Source: Epithemia pelagica (taxonomy: Eukaryota > Bacillariophyta > Bacillariophyceae > Surirellales > Surirellaceae). From it: a stretch of 64,000 bases of DNA. The position numbers and the translations under genes were made by a program. Of this stretch, positions 1-10,984 are shown piece by piece. Numbering within the stretch: the first letter of the stretch is position 1; each line of letters starts with the position of its first letter. The notes under the pieces were generated by a model, which worked only from the letters and a program-made list of their open reading frames with translations, was not told where the DNA came from and ran no database searches. The stretch lies in contig OX337239.1 of the NCBI GenBank assembly GCA_946965045.2, forward strand, positions 3,185,268 through 3,249,267, given 5' to 3'.

Positions 1-1026
1 TCATGGATTCATCTCGATTCGGACAAAGATACCGATAACAACCACAAGAGACAAACCGTCGTCGTGTTGGGAGGATATCGAACAGGTCAAGGCGAGCTAG
101 ATTCCATTCATGTATTAAACTTGGCAGAATCAAACAAGCAGTGGCGACTAGGGCCACGCATGAACCAGAAACGTGATGGACATGCCGCTGTTGTGTGCAA
201 CGGAGCCGTCTACGTAATGGGAGGATACAACGATGAAATAATTGTGATGGGACGATTCAATCAAGGTCCATTGGATTCTATCGAAAGAATTGATTCCAAT
301 GATTTGCTGCAATCATCTTTGACAACCAGCACCACACATGAACGTCATTGGACGACATTGACATGTCGATTATCAACGGGCCGAGATGGATGTTGTGCTG
401 TTGCGGTGCATGATCGATACATTGTAGTAATGGGTGGCTACAGCGATCATGATTTGTCGTCAGTGTATATTATAGATACAAACAACCACACTGTCACTGC
501 GGGGCCAAGCATGACTGTTCCACGAAAATGGTGTGCCAGTGCGGTTATTGGTCACCGCATCTTTGTCGTTGGAGGCCAAAACGGGTACGGCAATCTTGAC
601 TCGGTGGAGTATTTGGACGACACAACACCCTGTGACGGTGATGAGACAGAAAAGGAAACTGACTCGACGTTGATTTCTTTCTCACCCACCTGGACCACTC
701 ATTCTGATCTGGTCCTTTCCAATGCACGAACTTCTTGTGCAATGGTTGCCGTGGGATCTTGTCTGGTTGTTGCAGGAGGATGGGGCAATTCAACCGTGGA
801 AGTCTTGGATACGCACTTCAACCGCGTGTGGAATCTTCCACCATTCGGAAATCACCGTGATGGCTGCAATATGGTGACTGCCAATCAAGTTGCCGTGATT
901 GGTGGTGTGTACAATTTTACCTGTGCGACATTACCACTAATGGATAGAAATTCGTGGTGCTTTCGTCGACTCTGTGACCAGCATCCAAACGGATGGTATC
1001 AGTCTCTGGATGGACTGAGCATCTAA
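1..1026 (+). pseudogene. K1: Kelch-repeat protein, 5' partial, premature stop
   Basis: The frame is open from base 1, so the N-terminus lies outside the window. The visible part covers most of the Kelch propeller: blade 2 (HAAVVCNGAVYVMGGY), blade 3 (CCAVAVHDRYIVVMGGY), blade 4 (ASAVIGHRIFVVGG), blade 5 (GSCLVVAGGWGNSTVEVLD) and blade 6. The blade-2 loop is extended by an imperfect duplication (214-234 and 244-264). Translation stops at TAA 1024-1026 where sister copies such as K4 have CAA, so the basic tail is lost; homologous tail sequence continues to about 1085 and is then deleted. Copia element 1 is inserted 76 bp beyond the stop. The family is a predicted protein-interaction propeller with no signal peptide or membrane segment; its partner is unknown. 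Confidence 0.85.
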
Positions 1027-1106
1027 CATGCTGATGTTTCTCCCTTTCCTACATCGACATCAGCTCGTAAACGCGCAAGGTCCAATGGAGTTTATTTCTC
1101 TAGTGG

Positions 1107-1377
1107 TATCAGCGGTCATGCGCCTCCATTCCATTCTCTCATCACACACATCCAAAAATGTCGATCTCACACTACACCCAATATAGTATCTAGCCATAAC
1201 TTGAGAAATAACAAAACCTGCACTACAATTTACATTTGTCCTTAGCAGTGTTCAACAGACTGCAAAACCGGACCTATCCGAATGACCATGGGAACCTCCC
1301 TCCACGGAACGGCCGCCTCATTCGGACATTCTACGAACAACTCATCGTGTGAAATGGAAAACCACCTCACAATGAGA
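1107..1377 (+). repeat. 5' LTR of element 1
   Basis: 271 bp, starting TATCAGCGG and ending CACAATGAGA, with near-inverted ends (TATCA/TGAGA) rather than the usual TG/CA. No mismatch to the 3' LTR was found on reading both through. An ATG at 1282 lies inside the LTR and is open into gag. Confidence 0.93.
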
Positions 1378-1395
1378 GGTTATGAGCCCAAGCGG
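1378..1395 (+). other. Primer-binding site, initiator-Met anticodon-loop type
   Basis: GGTTATGAGCCCAAGCGG begins at the first base after the 5' LTR. Its complement contains GGGCTCATAACC, the anticodon arm of eukaryotic initiator tRNA-Met. Copia-group elements are known to prime from an internal half-tRNA of this kind, which explains why the site does not match a tRNA 3' end. Confidence 0.8.
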
Positions 1396-1722
1396 TTCCA
1401 CTGGGTTGTAACAGTATTCACCTTACTGATGACCGTCAGCATATCGATGAGAATTGATTTACTTATGGATTCATTCGTGGTACGACATATCTTACCTGTG
1501 CCCCTTTTACGAATCCGAACTCTACTGCGACCAACCTTCGGCAACTGGGAATCACCCTTGCAGTTGGAAACTTGGTCCACCAACCAAATCACTTCTTCGC
1601 TTTGCCCAACACGATCTAGCGCACGGGAGCTACCACTCACTTTTTGGACCGATCCAAAACAGCTACGTGCTTACCGTATACTTTCATCATTGAAACCTTT
1701 ACCTTTGCTTACCTTTGCGACC

Positions 1723-3126
1723 ATGAAGATCCCTACGCCTGTTTCTACCCCCAAGAAGTCTTCTGGAGTTGGTTCTCTCTCGGCAGATACCCAGATCAAC
1801 GGCATCGCTTTGACGGCTACGAAGAATCGCTCGTTCGAACTTGGAGCCTTCGCTGATACTGTCTCCCCAGCCTATCGCAGTTCTTTGACGGGCAAGACCT
1901 TGTTTGACTTTCGAAACGAAGCTGTTACTGGCCTTACTCCTCCTTTCAGCTTCACGTGGGCAGTTGTTAGTACGACTGATGACAAGTCCTTCTTTGAAGA
2001 CAACAACAAGATCATGATGCAACTCTATGCCCTCAAGACTCGCCTTACCACGTACTGCATGCACTCGGTCTTCGACATTCTCCCAGTTGACGAGACGACC
2101 GGTATTTTGGACTCCTCTGGTGCTACCATGAGCTTGTTGGACCATGCATGCTCAATTTCGGAAACCCAAGTCCGGTTGAGTAACCAGATTTATGCCGAAC
2201 GCACGACTGATAGTTTGCATCCGCAGAATCTTTCCTGGACTCAAGACCTGTTGCTTGCCTCTTGCGATGGAACTCTTCGTGCCGACCTCGAGAACCGTTT
2301 GGTCACGATTCCAGACAACGAGCAGGGTGGTCCTTTGGTTCTTCACATGATTCTGACTCAACTCATGATGACTACCACCGAAGCTGCCCGTGGCATTGTT
2401 CGTCGGTTGGAGAAGCATTGTGTTACTGCCTATCCTGGTGAAAATCTCAATCAGTTTTGTTCTACGTTTAACAATGTGGTACTACGTCTGAATTTGAGCG
2501 GACACGTTCCCGCTGACATCTGTAGCATCTTTGTGGAACGTCTTCTCACCTGTACCGTTCCCAAGTTCCTCAGCATGATGGATTACTTGGATAATCATGA
2601 TGACCCTATCCTTGACGACTTTTTCGGCTTACGCGAACGTGTGGTGTCCAAATATCACTCTCTTTTACTTTCGGAAAAATGGCTCCCGACCGTCAAGACT
2701 GATACTTCTGCCTTTCCCGCTCTTACCGAAACCAAGACAGCTGCTCCGGTTGGGACCCCCAAGTCGAATACTGGCCGTCGTCCTCCTTTACCTATTGATA
2801 CGACACCTCCTGGACCCGGTGAGGCTAATTCTAAACCTCATCCAACGAATCCCAAACGTAAATTGTGGTGGTGTGCTCTGTGCCCCAATGGCACTCCAAA
2901 TGGCATTGGACGATGGGGTAATCACAGCACAGATCGCCATGACCCCACCAAGGTGAACTCCCGTCGACCTCCTGCTGCTGCACCTTCCGAGACGACTGCC
3001 GCTGCGACTACCACGGACTCTTCTCCAGTCACTCCTTCGACCGACAGCACTACGGATGCACCAACTGCTGCACCACCTCAGACTTACGCCAACGTCGCTC
3101 TCACCTCCTTGCGGGATTTTCACTAG
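1723..3126 (+). CDS. Gag of element 1
   Basis: A 467-residue product if started at ATG 1723 (MKIPTPVSTPKK). The frame is open further upstream to ATG 1282 inside the LTR, but that upstream part reads like untranslated leader. The middle holds a Copia-gag-like helical region (around CVTAYPGENLNQFCSTFNNV). The C-terminal third is Pro/Thr rich and carries WWCALC followed by GNHSTDRH, a Cys2-His2-like zinc motif in place of the usual CCHC knuckle. It would form the virus-like particle and bind element RNA. It ends at TAG 3124-3126; pol follows in the -1 frame, with a TTTT run at 3117-3120 just before the stop. Confidence 0.8.
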   Translation: MKIPTPVSTPKKSSGVGSLSADTQINGIALTATKNRSFELGAFADTVSPAYRSSLTGKTLFDFRNEAVTGLTPPFSFTWAVVSTTDDKSFFEDNNKIMMQLYALKTRLTTYCMHSVFDILPVDETTGILDSSGATMSLLDHACSISETQVRLSNQIYAERTTDSLHPQNLSWTQDLLLASCDGTLRADLENRLVTIPDNEQGGPLVLHMILTQLMMTTTEAARGIVRRLEKHCVTAYPGENLNQFCSTFNNVVLRLNLSGHVPADICSIFVERLLTCTVPKFLSMMDYLDNHDDPILDDFFGLRERVVSKYHSLLLSEKWLPTVKTDTSAFPALTETKTAAPVGTPKSNTGRRPPLPIDTTPPGPGEANSKPHPTNPKRKLWWCALCPNGTPNGIGRWGNHSTDRHDPTKVNSRRPPAAAPSETTAAATTTDSSPVTPSTDSTTDAPTAAPPQTYANVALTSLRDFH

Positions 3127-3131
3127 GGCGG

Positions 3132-5354
3132 GTGTTTCTCCAGCACTCCGATGCCCTTTATCCCCCTTGGTTGGAAACCTTTATTTGTTGGTTCGGCCTT
3201 TGTGGTTGGTTCTGTTTGATCTCGACGGTTGATTGTTTTGTTCTGACACTGGTTGGTCGTTTGTATCGGTTTACGTCGTCTAGCCGCGCCCATCTTCGCC
3301 ACCTCAATCGGTTACTTCCCAAACCACCGTTTCATTTTCCTCCCAGTGGTTTCGATAGCCGACTTTGCTTATCCGATCATGTAATTTGCTTGACTCCACT
3401 TTCGGTCCTTTACCTTGCATTTCATCTCCTCGTGTTCACGTCGTCAACTTACCCTTTGGGAGTCATGAGTTTCACTCCTCCACGGGTCAGGGGCGAGCAT
3501 GGTACAAGAACAAGACGACGAACATGGTGCAAGTCAAGATCCGCCACGAACTGGAACCATTGGCCCACGATACGTGCATTACGTTTACACGACACCACGG
3601 TTGATGGTTATGACAAGCTCAAGTTGTTACCGCTGTCCAGAGATCCCACGATCTACACTCTTGGCTCCGATTTTAGCAATCTTCTCCGTGCGAATTGTGA
3701 GACACCCCGTTTCACCTATCGTTATGCCATGCACCAAATTGATCCTACCATGACTGTCTTTCAGTCCACTCAAACTGATGCTCCGAGTGACCCTGTTGTG
3801 CCAATCATTCTTGACACTGGTGCTTCGAATGGACTGACAATGAATGAGGATGACTTCGTTGAATTGGTGTACGGCAACTATGGTTCGATGTCAACCGCAG
3901 CAAGTGACAACCGTTTTCCCATTATTGGTACTGGAATTGTTGGATATGACGCGATACACGAAGATGGATCCATCCGTCGTTGGGTTTTTCCAGCCAATCT
4001 CTGCAAGGCTGCCGGCACAAGACTTTGTTCTCCTCAAATCACTGCCGCTTACTTACGCCAAGATCAACGATTTCCCACTTTTGTTAGCAATCAAGCATTC
4101 GCGAGTATCATGATCGACAAGGCAACAGATCGTCGCATTACCGTACCAATCGACTACTCAAGTAACCTTCCGATCGTTCGCGTGAAAAATATCAAGGGTT
4201 CTCAACACGCAGACTCTTCCCGCCGTCCGGTTGATTGTCGTTGTGGCTTTAATCAATGGTGCCGTTGCCCATTGGAAATTGCATCTCGAACAGAGACTCC
4301 GCCTACACTCCACCAGTATTTGGCTGACCATGAAGACAATCCTTTGGATATTGCCAATCGGAATTTGAGTGGGCCCCAAAAACAACTTTTGCTTGACCAT
4401 CAACGATTGGGACACATTCACATGCGAAGGATTCAGCGTCTGTATCGTGACAACTCCAACGCCGACCATGACGACACTACACCATCATGCTTACCAACAA
4501 CATTCCGAAGCAGTAGCACTTGTGCGGCTCCAAAGTGTCTCGCTTGTTTATACGCCAAGGCACGACGTCGACCAACTCAGTCAAAAGCAAACGTACCGCA
4601 TCCTCAGGCTGGCCATTTAACTCCAACCGATCGGAAACTTTCACCCGGCGAATTGGTCTCGATGGATCATTTCGAGTCTACCGTCCGTGGCCGTCTTTGG
4701 CACACACGTGGTCGTGAGCGGCCAGAGCACCAGTTTGTTGGAGGGACCATCTTCTTTGACCATGGTTCCAAAGCCATCTTCTGTTACCCTCAAGTATCCC
4801 TTGGCAGCAGCGACACCATCAATTCTAAAGACCGATTCGAGCATTCTCTTAGTCAGACCGGTCAACATGTTCATCGGTATCATTCCGATAACGGCGTCTT
4901 CACCTCCCATGCATTCCAGGAGTCCCTCAAGGCACCTCGGCACACCTTTCCGTCACCCACCAATACCTTATCTGGCGTCGGAGCACATCATGAGAATGCT
5001 GGAGCAGAGCGGGCAATTCAAACAGTGACTTACATGGCACGGGCAATGATGATTCATTGTCACATCCGTTGGCCGTCCGCTTTCTCTCCTTCACTTTAGC
5101 CCATGGCCATGGAGTACGCCACATGGATCTACAACCATGTCCCTCACGAAGATACAAGTCTGTCACCCATGGAGATGTTTTCTGGCACCCGGATTGATTG
5201 TACTTTACTGCGTCGGGTTCGTGTATGGGGATGTCCGAGTTATGTGTTGGATCCAAAACTCCAAGATGGCAAAAAGCTCCCCAAGTGGAATCGTCGCTCA
5301 CGCCGTGGTCAGTTCCTTGGATTTTCCCCAACCATTCCAGTTTGGTGGGGATGA
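3132..5354 (+). pseudogene. Pol of element 1, first part: protease and integrase, with nonsense codon
   Basis: This frame is -1 relative to gag and has no convincing ATG of its own, so a gag-pol fusion by frameshifting is likely. Aspartic protease motif ILDTGAS lies near 3808-3828. The integrase zinc-binding domain (HQRLGHIHMRRIQ, then CAAPKCLACLYAKARRRP) spans about 4396-4572. The catalytic triad is in SMDHF (about 4660), HSDNG (about 4885) and GAERAI (about 5003). TAG at 5097-5099 falls where element 2 has Trp in TLWPMA, so TGG to TAG is the simplest reading. The frame then runs on through integrase (KKLPKWNRRSRRG) until about 5330, where one missing base moves it to the next frame. Confidence 0.88.
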
Positions 5355-7831
5355 TTCGGAACCTGGACAAAGGCCACATTTCACCCCAGTTCCATGTCGT
5401 ATACGACGAACTCTTTATGTCAGTCTGTAGTACTTGGTCGCTCCCTTCGGATAATAGCTTACCCGACTTCTTTACTCGCGACCACTACCTGGAAGATCAT
5501 GACGTGACACGTGATGGGCCTATGCCCGATTTGGATTCCATCTGGTCCAGTCCTACTGTTTCCTTCGAGGACACCACGACTCCTCCTGATTCGCATGTCC
5601 CCGAGGGCGAGCATACCCAACCACCGTTGGCTGACAGTCCTACTACTCCGTCTACACCACTTGATCTTGGTCGTAATCACCGTCGGACGACTCTGGATCC
5701 ATCATCCGTGGCTTCACCCCTCCACTTGGATGTCACCGATACTCCATTGCCGTCGGTTCCCGAGCACGATGACGATGACGATTCCGAACTCTCTTCAAAA
5801 CCGGGCGAGCCTTCACCTTCTTCAAAACCGGGCGAGCCTTCACCTTCTTCAAAATCGGGCGAGTCGCAACCTTCTTCGAAATCGGGCGAGTCGCAACCAG
5901 CCGACGCCTCAAATGATCAACGTCCAACACGACAACGCCGTCCACCTCGACGATTCCCAGATCCAGAGGACTCTTCACCCTCACCATCCGAAAGTACATG
6001 GACTCACTTCAGCTCAAGCAACCAAGCCTTTACAATGTCAGCCATCAACGACGACCCTGTCGCATTCGGTCATTATGCAAATTCCATCAACTGGAATCTC
6101 CCATCCACATTGGACCCCAACAAGTTGAGCACAACATTTGATTCGCAACTACTGGCACAAATTCGTTCACCTCTGGGGATTATTGATGATTGGCACCCTT
6201 TATACTTCAGTGCCAAGGCCATAAACGAAGACGCGCCCTCCTACTTCGACATCCGTCACCTATCACAAGAGGAACAAGACAAATGGATCGTCGCAATGGA
6301 CAAGGAACTCAACGAACTTGAAGAAAAGAAAACATTCAGGCTTGTTTCCCGTGCAATGGCGAAAGGGAAAGAAATTGTGGACGTCATGTGGACCTTCGTC
6401 AGAAAGCGCAAACCAGACGGAACAATCTCACGCTACAAAGCCAGACTGGTAGTCCGTGGGGACCAACAAAAGGCATCCTTCAGCCGTGACGACACATTCG
6501 CTCCCGTTATTGACTGGCCAACCGTTCGCTTGTTGTTGAATCTGTCTATACAACACAAGTTACACACCGTGTCAATTGATTTCAAGAACGCTTTTGTGCA
6601 ATCTGATCTTCCCGAACCAATCTACGTCAACCTTCCACAAGGATATGGCGCAGGTCAACACGATAAGGTCCTAGAAGTCACCAAGAGTCTGTATGGGGAT
6701 TGTCGCGCACCACGTCTGTGGTACGACTACTTACGTAACAAATTGGAGCAACTCGGACTCAAGCCCGACGGATCTGATCCTTGCCTCTTTATTGGAATGG
6801 GGTGTATCATGATCACCTACGTCGACGACGCAATCATCTGTGGACCTAACGCCGAAAGTGTCAATCGAGTTCTCGATGGACTCACTCGCTTAAAAATGGA
6901 CTACGAACATCTCGGTGACTTACCGACTTATCTTGGAGTCGAGATCAAGCACCACCATGACGGGACCGTCGAACTACGTCAACCACATTTGACACGAAGT
7001 ATCATCAACGCATTGGGTCTTGAAAAGTCCAACCCAAAGCCTACACCAGCTACAAAGACAATCGGCAAAGACATTGGCGGAGCACCATTGAACGCCGACT
7101 ACAACTACCGATCCGTCGTGGGCATGCTCCTATATCTCGGGAACAATACCCGACCCGATTGTGCCTTCGCAATAAACCAGACTGCACGCTTCAGTAACAA
7201 CCCTACTGCATTGCATGGCGAAGCATTGAAACGAATCGGGCGCTATCTCATGGGCACTGTTGAACGAGGATTGATATTACAACCATCCACAGAACTCAAT
7301 CTACACTGCTATGTGGACGCCGACTTTGCGGGCCTGTGGAGCAACGAAGACTCTGACGATCCAACCTCCGTCCGTTCCCGAACCGGATTCATCATCACCA
7401 TCGGTCAGTCTCCAATCACCTGGTGTAGTAAGCTGCAAACGGAAATCGCTCTCTCAACCATGGAGGCTGAATACATCGCAGCCTCAACAAGTATGCGAAC
7501 TCTCATCCCACTACGAAATCAACTTTCCAAGATACTCACCCACTTACAACTTGCCTCCACTGGACCCAGCTTCGTCTGTACCGTGTGGGAGGATAATCAA
7601 GCAGTACTCCAATTGGCCACCAAAGATCCACCGCGAATGACACCACGCAGCAAACACATCGGCATTAAGTACCACTGGTTCCGTGCACATCTTAGCTCTC
7701 CCAACAGCACCGATCCTAACGGAATCTTCATGAAGGCTATTGCAACAACCGACCAACTCGGCGATGCATTTACCAAGCCGTTCGACGCTGGACCGTTCGA
7801 AACGGCACGCAAGAAAATCATGGGTTGGTAG
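5331..7831 (+). pseudogene. Pol of element 1, second part: reverse transcriptase and RNase H
   Basis: After the 1-nt loss near 5330 the pol frame continues unbroken to TAG 7829-7831. An Asp/Ser/Pro-rich linker (about 5450-6000) includes four 27-bp tandem repeats. Reverse transcriptase begins around WIVAMDKELNELEEKKTF; it has YKARLVVRGDQQ, SIDFKNAFVQSDL and the catalytic YVDD (about 6817-6830). RNase H is recognisable from CYVDADFAGLW (about 7305) and STMEAEYIAAS. These domains look undamaged, but separated from a functional integrase they would not support autonomous transposition. Confidence 0.9.
5792..5899 (+). repeat. Four 27-bp tandem repeats in pol linker
   Basis: Units start at 5792, 5819, 5846 and 5873 and encode SSKPGEPSP twice, then SSKSGESQP twice. 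The repeats keep frame and form a flexible linker between integrase and reverse transcriptase. Confidence 0.9.
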
Positions 7832-7840
7832 CCCTCGATC

Positions 7841-7849
7841 AAGGGCGAG
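7841..7849 (+). other. Polypurine tract of element 1
   Basis: AAGGGCGAG lies directly upstream of the 3' LTR, where plus-strand DNA synthesis is primed. It is short and has one pyrimidine, so the assignment rests mainly on position. Confidence 0.55.
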
Positions 7850-8120
7850 TATCAGCGGTCATGCGCCTCCATTCCATTCTCTCATCACACACATCCAAAA
7901 ATGTCGATCTCACACTACACCCAATATAGTATCTAGCCATAACTTGAGAAATAACAAAACCTGCACTACAATTTACATTTGTCCTTAGCAGTGTTCAACA
8001 GACTGCAAAACCGGACCTATCCGAATGACCATGGGAACCTCCCTCCACGGAACGGCCGCCTCATTCGGACATTCTACGAACAACTCATCGTGTGAAATGG
8101 AAAACCACCTCACAATGAGA
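7850..8120 (+). repeat. 3' LTR of element 1
   Basis: 271 bp, read as identical to 1107-1377. It is followed at once by the second copy of target duplication AGTGG (8121-8125) and then by the resumed K1 3' flank. Confidence 0.93.
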
Positions 8121-8410
8121 AGTGGTTGACTTGTTTTCAACGTTCGATTGCAATCCTAGGACCTAGTATTATAAGTGTTTACTCAAGAGTGGAAACAATA
8201 TGTTGCAAGATAGAACATGCTTGTATTTTGTGAAAGGCGGGGAAAGAACGACCCGATTTGTGTACCTCTACAAGTGGTACTACGCTTCGGCCATTACCCA
8301 TTTATATCTGTCAGTTGTGGGACAGTGCCACAACCGTGACTGTGCAGTCGTGAGACCACACTCTAAATAACACAGAATGGATTGCTAGCTGTGGCACGGA
8401 GGCCACCAAC
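8121..8410 (+). repeat. Kelch 3' flank, class A, copy after K1
   Basis: From AGTGGTTGACTTG onward this matches the sequence after K11 (62098 on) and K9 (55134 on), and more distantly K8 (51255 on). Shared landmarks are the ATGTTGCAAGA stretch, the CTACAAGTGGTAC stretch and TCAGTTGTGGGACAGTGCCAC. It is the natural downstream region of class A Kelch genes, here displaced by element 1. Confidence 0.8.
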
Positions 8411-8412
8411 CA

Positions 8413-8814
8413 ATGAGAGGAGCAGGAACAAAAGCACGCCAAGGCAAAACCTTGTTGGACCTGACGTTGTCGAGTTTGTATGGAAGTAAGGAGGCAGGAC
8501 CATGTCATATCCAATTCCGACATGATGGCCAAGAACAGGTTGTCCCTTTCGGAGGAGTCTCCGCGCTCCAATCACAATGCCTTCTTCTACCTGATGTTGC
8601 ATGTGAATCACAATACGTTGCTGCACTTGACATGTACCATAGTAATGTGTCATTTGCCCGATATGAAAGGTCGCCACACTTGGATCATCCGCAAACGTTC
8701 TACGGGTTCTTCTCGTCGCCTGACTCGCCACGCTTCGAGAATCCTAGTACCGAGATGCCTGGCTTGCATCACTTTTTTGCGGGTCATTGGTACTTCCCTG
8801 TGAAAATGCTTTGA
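8413..8814 (+). pseudogene. Unidentified small family, MRGAGT type, copy 1
   Basis: Open frame of 133 codons beginning MRGAGTKARQGKTLLDL. It parallels 62397-62630 (MRGAGTEAHQGETLLDL), with shared HIQFR and FGGV segments; the copies differ by a 39-nt (13-codon) in-frame indel. A partial copy lies near 53170-53260. The shared frame suggests past coding, but the copies diverge after GFGGV-like positions and the reverse strand is also open in places, so strand and function are uncertain. No known domain was recognised. Confidence 0.35.
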
Positions 8815-10427
8815 ATTTCTTTGTTCCTGCGCCCGGAGGCAACATCGTATCAAACCGATCTTCCGTATGATTGTGTTCGTCTTCGGTCATTGGATCGTCA
8901 AAGTGCTGTCCGATGGCAAATGGCTTCGTATCAAAGGTCAACACAGATGCACCGTCCACTTCGGACTCAAACGGACCACCAGCATTCCCATCTCCCGCTT
9001 CCTCCGATGGCAATGGCAAATTATGGTTGCTCAATGCCGTCTTGCGACAGGCCACTCTCTTCTTCGACAACGCTTTCCAAGCACAAATGAAACACTTGGA
9101 ATTTTTATCCAATCAAGTCTATCGGGAGCTCCATCTGTTGGTCCAATGACGAAGAAACCTGCGACTGTGCTCGATAATTTCCACCAAGGCCAAAATACCT
9201 TGCCGTGGAAGGCGCCGCCGACTCCGCCGACGCTGAAGTAGTAGGTTTTTGGTCCAAATCAAATCCCCATAGGGGTTTGGTAGCAGGTCAAGAAAGTCCC
9301 AACGCCCCAAACACTTGAACCGTGGAGGAAGGGGATCCGACTCGAGAAATGTACGCACACGAGATGGAACACAAGCGACCAACGGGTGCCGCCTTGGGTA
9401 ATAGCGGTTTGAGCAACGAGTGCACAGAGGACTCGTCCTGTGTGTCGCCCTTGCTGCTGTAACAGAGAAAATTGGTTGTTATGTTGGTGGTGCAACAGGA
9501 GAAACTGTGTTCTCGTACGGTGGTATGCAGAACTTGTCGGACAGTATCCATGGCTTGCCAGGGTTAAATCAAATCTTCCATTGCATCGGCCCAATCCATT
9601 GCATTGACCAATGCCATGGTGGTAGATCCCACACGAGACGCTTGTTGCGCCAATTCACGAGCCATGATATTTCCAGCAGCAGTATCCCAGTGTTCCAAAA
9701 TAGCTGCATCGGTCAACTCGGACAGCAAAAGGTTTCACCAGGTAGGGTACTGGTTCGAATCAAGGCGGCCAACAAGCAATGCTGCACTGCGGCGAGGGGA
9801 GAACGAACCGCGGATGCATCGTGTCGGATTTGGAGGGTAAAGGACAATGCCCAGACACTGCTTTCAATTGCCTCTTCAGCCTCGACCTAATCCTCCTGAG
9901 ACAAGGCTTGACAGCGACTGAACCGTGGGTGTTGTTGCTCCTCCTTTTCCTTCTCCTCGTTGCCAGTCTTTTGTGAATGTCTGCATGGGAGATGCCGGAT
10001 GGAGCGGTGGTGGTCGGGGAGACGGAGTCTCCATTCCCGAGACTTGACTGGACGTATTCCGTACCGGCGACGTTTGAAAGGAGGTCTTGGTAATAGATTT
10101 GTCGGGTGCGGTGGGTTTCCACGAGACAAAGGCCCACAAGGAATCAATCGGGTCTTTGACTGGACCCCACAATGGACGATCGTCTTGGGAGGCATCGGCC
10201 GCGGTCGCTACCAAATCCAGCAAACGACTTTGCAGTTGTCGCCCATCATGTTCCAGCGCTTCTTGTTGGTGCTGTTGCACTTGTTCTTGTCGTGTGAGCT
10301 CCAAGTTGCCGGGTGGTACCAACAGTGTTGTCAGTGGTGATCTCCAAGCAGCAGCAGAAGCCGAAGAAGAGGAAGAAGAAGCATGGGCCCCATCTATGGA
10401 ACTCCAAAGACGGAATGGAGCCGTCAT
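8744..10427 (-). pseudogene. Decayed unidentified gene, reverse strand
   Basis: Several protein-like stretches follow one another on the reverse strand but in shifting frames. The N-terminal piece (10427-9876) starts MTAPFRLWSSIDGAHASS and contains PLWGPVKDPIDSLWAFVSW. A helical piece (about 9735-9564) reads ILEHWDTAAGNIMARELAQQ and ends in an in-frame TAA at 9564, after which the same frame continues sensibly (PWQAMDTVRQVLHTTV). The C-terminal piece (9112-8744) contains HFDDPMTEDEHNHTEDRFD. At least one frameshift and one stop separate the pieces. A possible second remnant lies at 29081-29830 (DSIDSLVFIGLEL). I do not recognise the family. Confidence 0.5.
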
Positions 10428-10570
10428 TGAGAAGCAAAGGGAAGGAGGCAGTCTGTGGACTGCGGCAACCGCACCGACAGTACTTCAATTGAACTTAAAC
10501 AAAAGACGGCGACGGCCACAGACACATTGTGGTGCTGATTGCTGATGGTATCTTTTTTTGTCGTTTCAAT

Positions 10571-10605
10571 GGATCTTCCCCCAAACTGTGATGTGGAGTG
10601 CCCGC
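10571..10605 (+). repeat. Block H, copy 1, left part
   Basis: GATCTTCCCCCAAACTG followed by TGATGTGGAGTGCCCGC is the left part of a block found five times. It is cut by element 2 and resumes at 19676. The last five bases, CCCGC, are the target duplication. Confidence 0.85.
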
Positions 10606-10984
10606 AGTCAAAGTACACAGGATACTCTGTAGTAGCTAGGGGCAGTACCTATATTGGCGTGGAGGTGATCAAGTCTCCACGACAATACACTAGAGAAGTT
10701 GTTTCACAACTTTCTGTTTGTTGATACTATAAGCTCTAGGTTTAGGAACTACATTCGATTCCTCATTTGATTCCTCACGAGGAATCAATTCCTCATTTAC
10801 TCATGGAGGTTACTTTGGAACCATTGATGCCAATGGCTAGAGCTTGGTTACTATGCGACGGGCAATGCCTTCTCTGGTAGTAAGGCATTGCTCTTGGATA
10901 CATAGTGGGGACACGATTCTATGTCTCACAGATTCGAATCGTGACTGCCATATCGCCTGTCCGTCACACTGATTAACCGCGACT
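10606..10984 (-). repeat. 3' LTR of element 2
   Basis: 379 bp, read as identical to 19297-19675. The LTR ends are a 4-bp inverted repeat (AGTC/GACT). At 10768-10787 it contains TGATTCCTC-AC-GAGGAATCA, a near-perfect palindrome flanked by further ATTCCTCA copies. Confidence 0.93.

Larger units (their letters stand above)
1107..8120 (+). mobile_element. Copia-type LTR retrotransposon, element 1
   Basis: Two 271-bp LTRs that read as identical (1107-1377 and 7850-8120) flank gag, protease, integrase, reverse transcriptase and RNase H in Copia order. A 5-bp target duplication AGTGG lies at 1102-1106 and 8121-8125. Empty sites survive in the 3' flanks of K9 and K11, where the same CGAGTGGTTGAC sequence is uninterrupted, so the target was the downstream flank of K1. 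Identical LTRs imply very recent insertion, but pol has a nonsense codon and a 1-nt deletion, so this copy is probably not autonomous. Confidence 0.95.

Noticed and set aside
1282-1722. ATG at 1282 as the gag start
   Set aside because: It lies inside the LTR and the encoded stretch shows no gag character; ATG 1723 begins the recognisable protein. The long open frame is probably chance.
5760-5900. Short repeats as a CRISPR-like array
   Set aside because: The four 27-bp units are adjacent with no spacers, lie inside pol and keep the reading frame.
9745-9760. GGTTCGAATC as a tRNA B-box
   Set aside because: No A-box or cloverleaf surrounds it, and it falls within the protein-like LIRTSTLPG segment of the reverse-strand pseudogene. 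The similar GGTTCGAAC at 19215 also lacks a cloverleaf.
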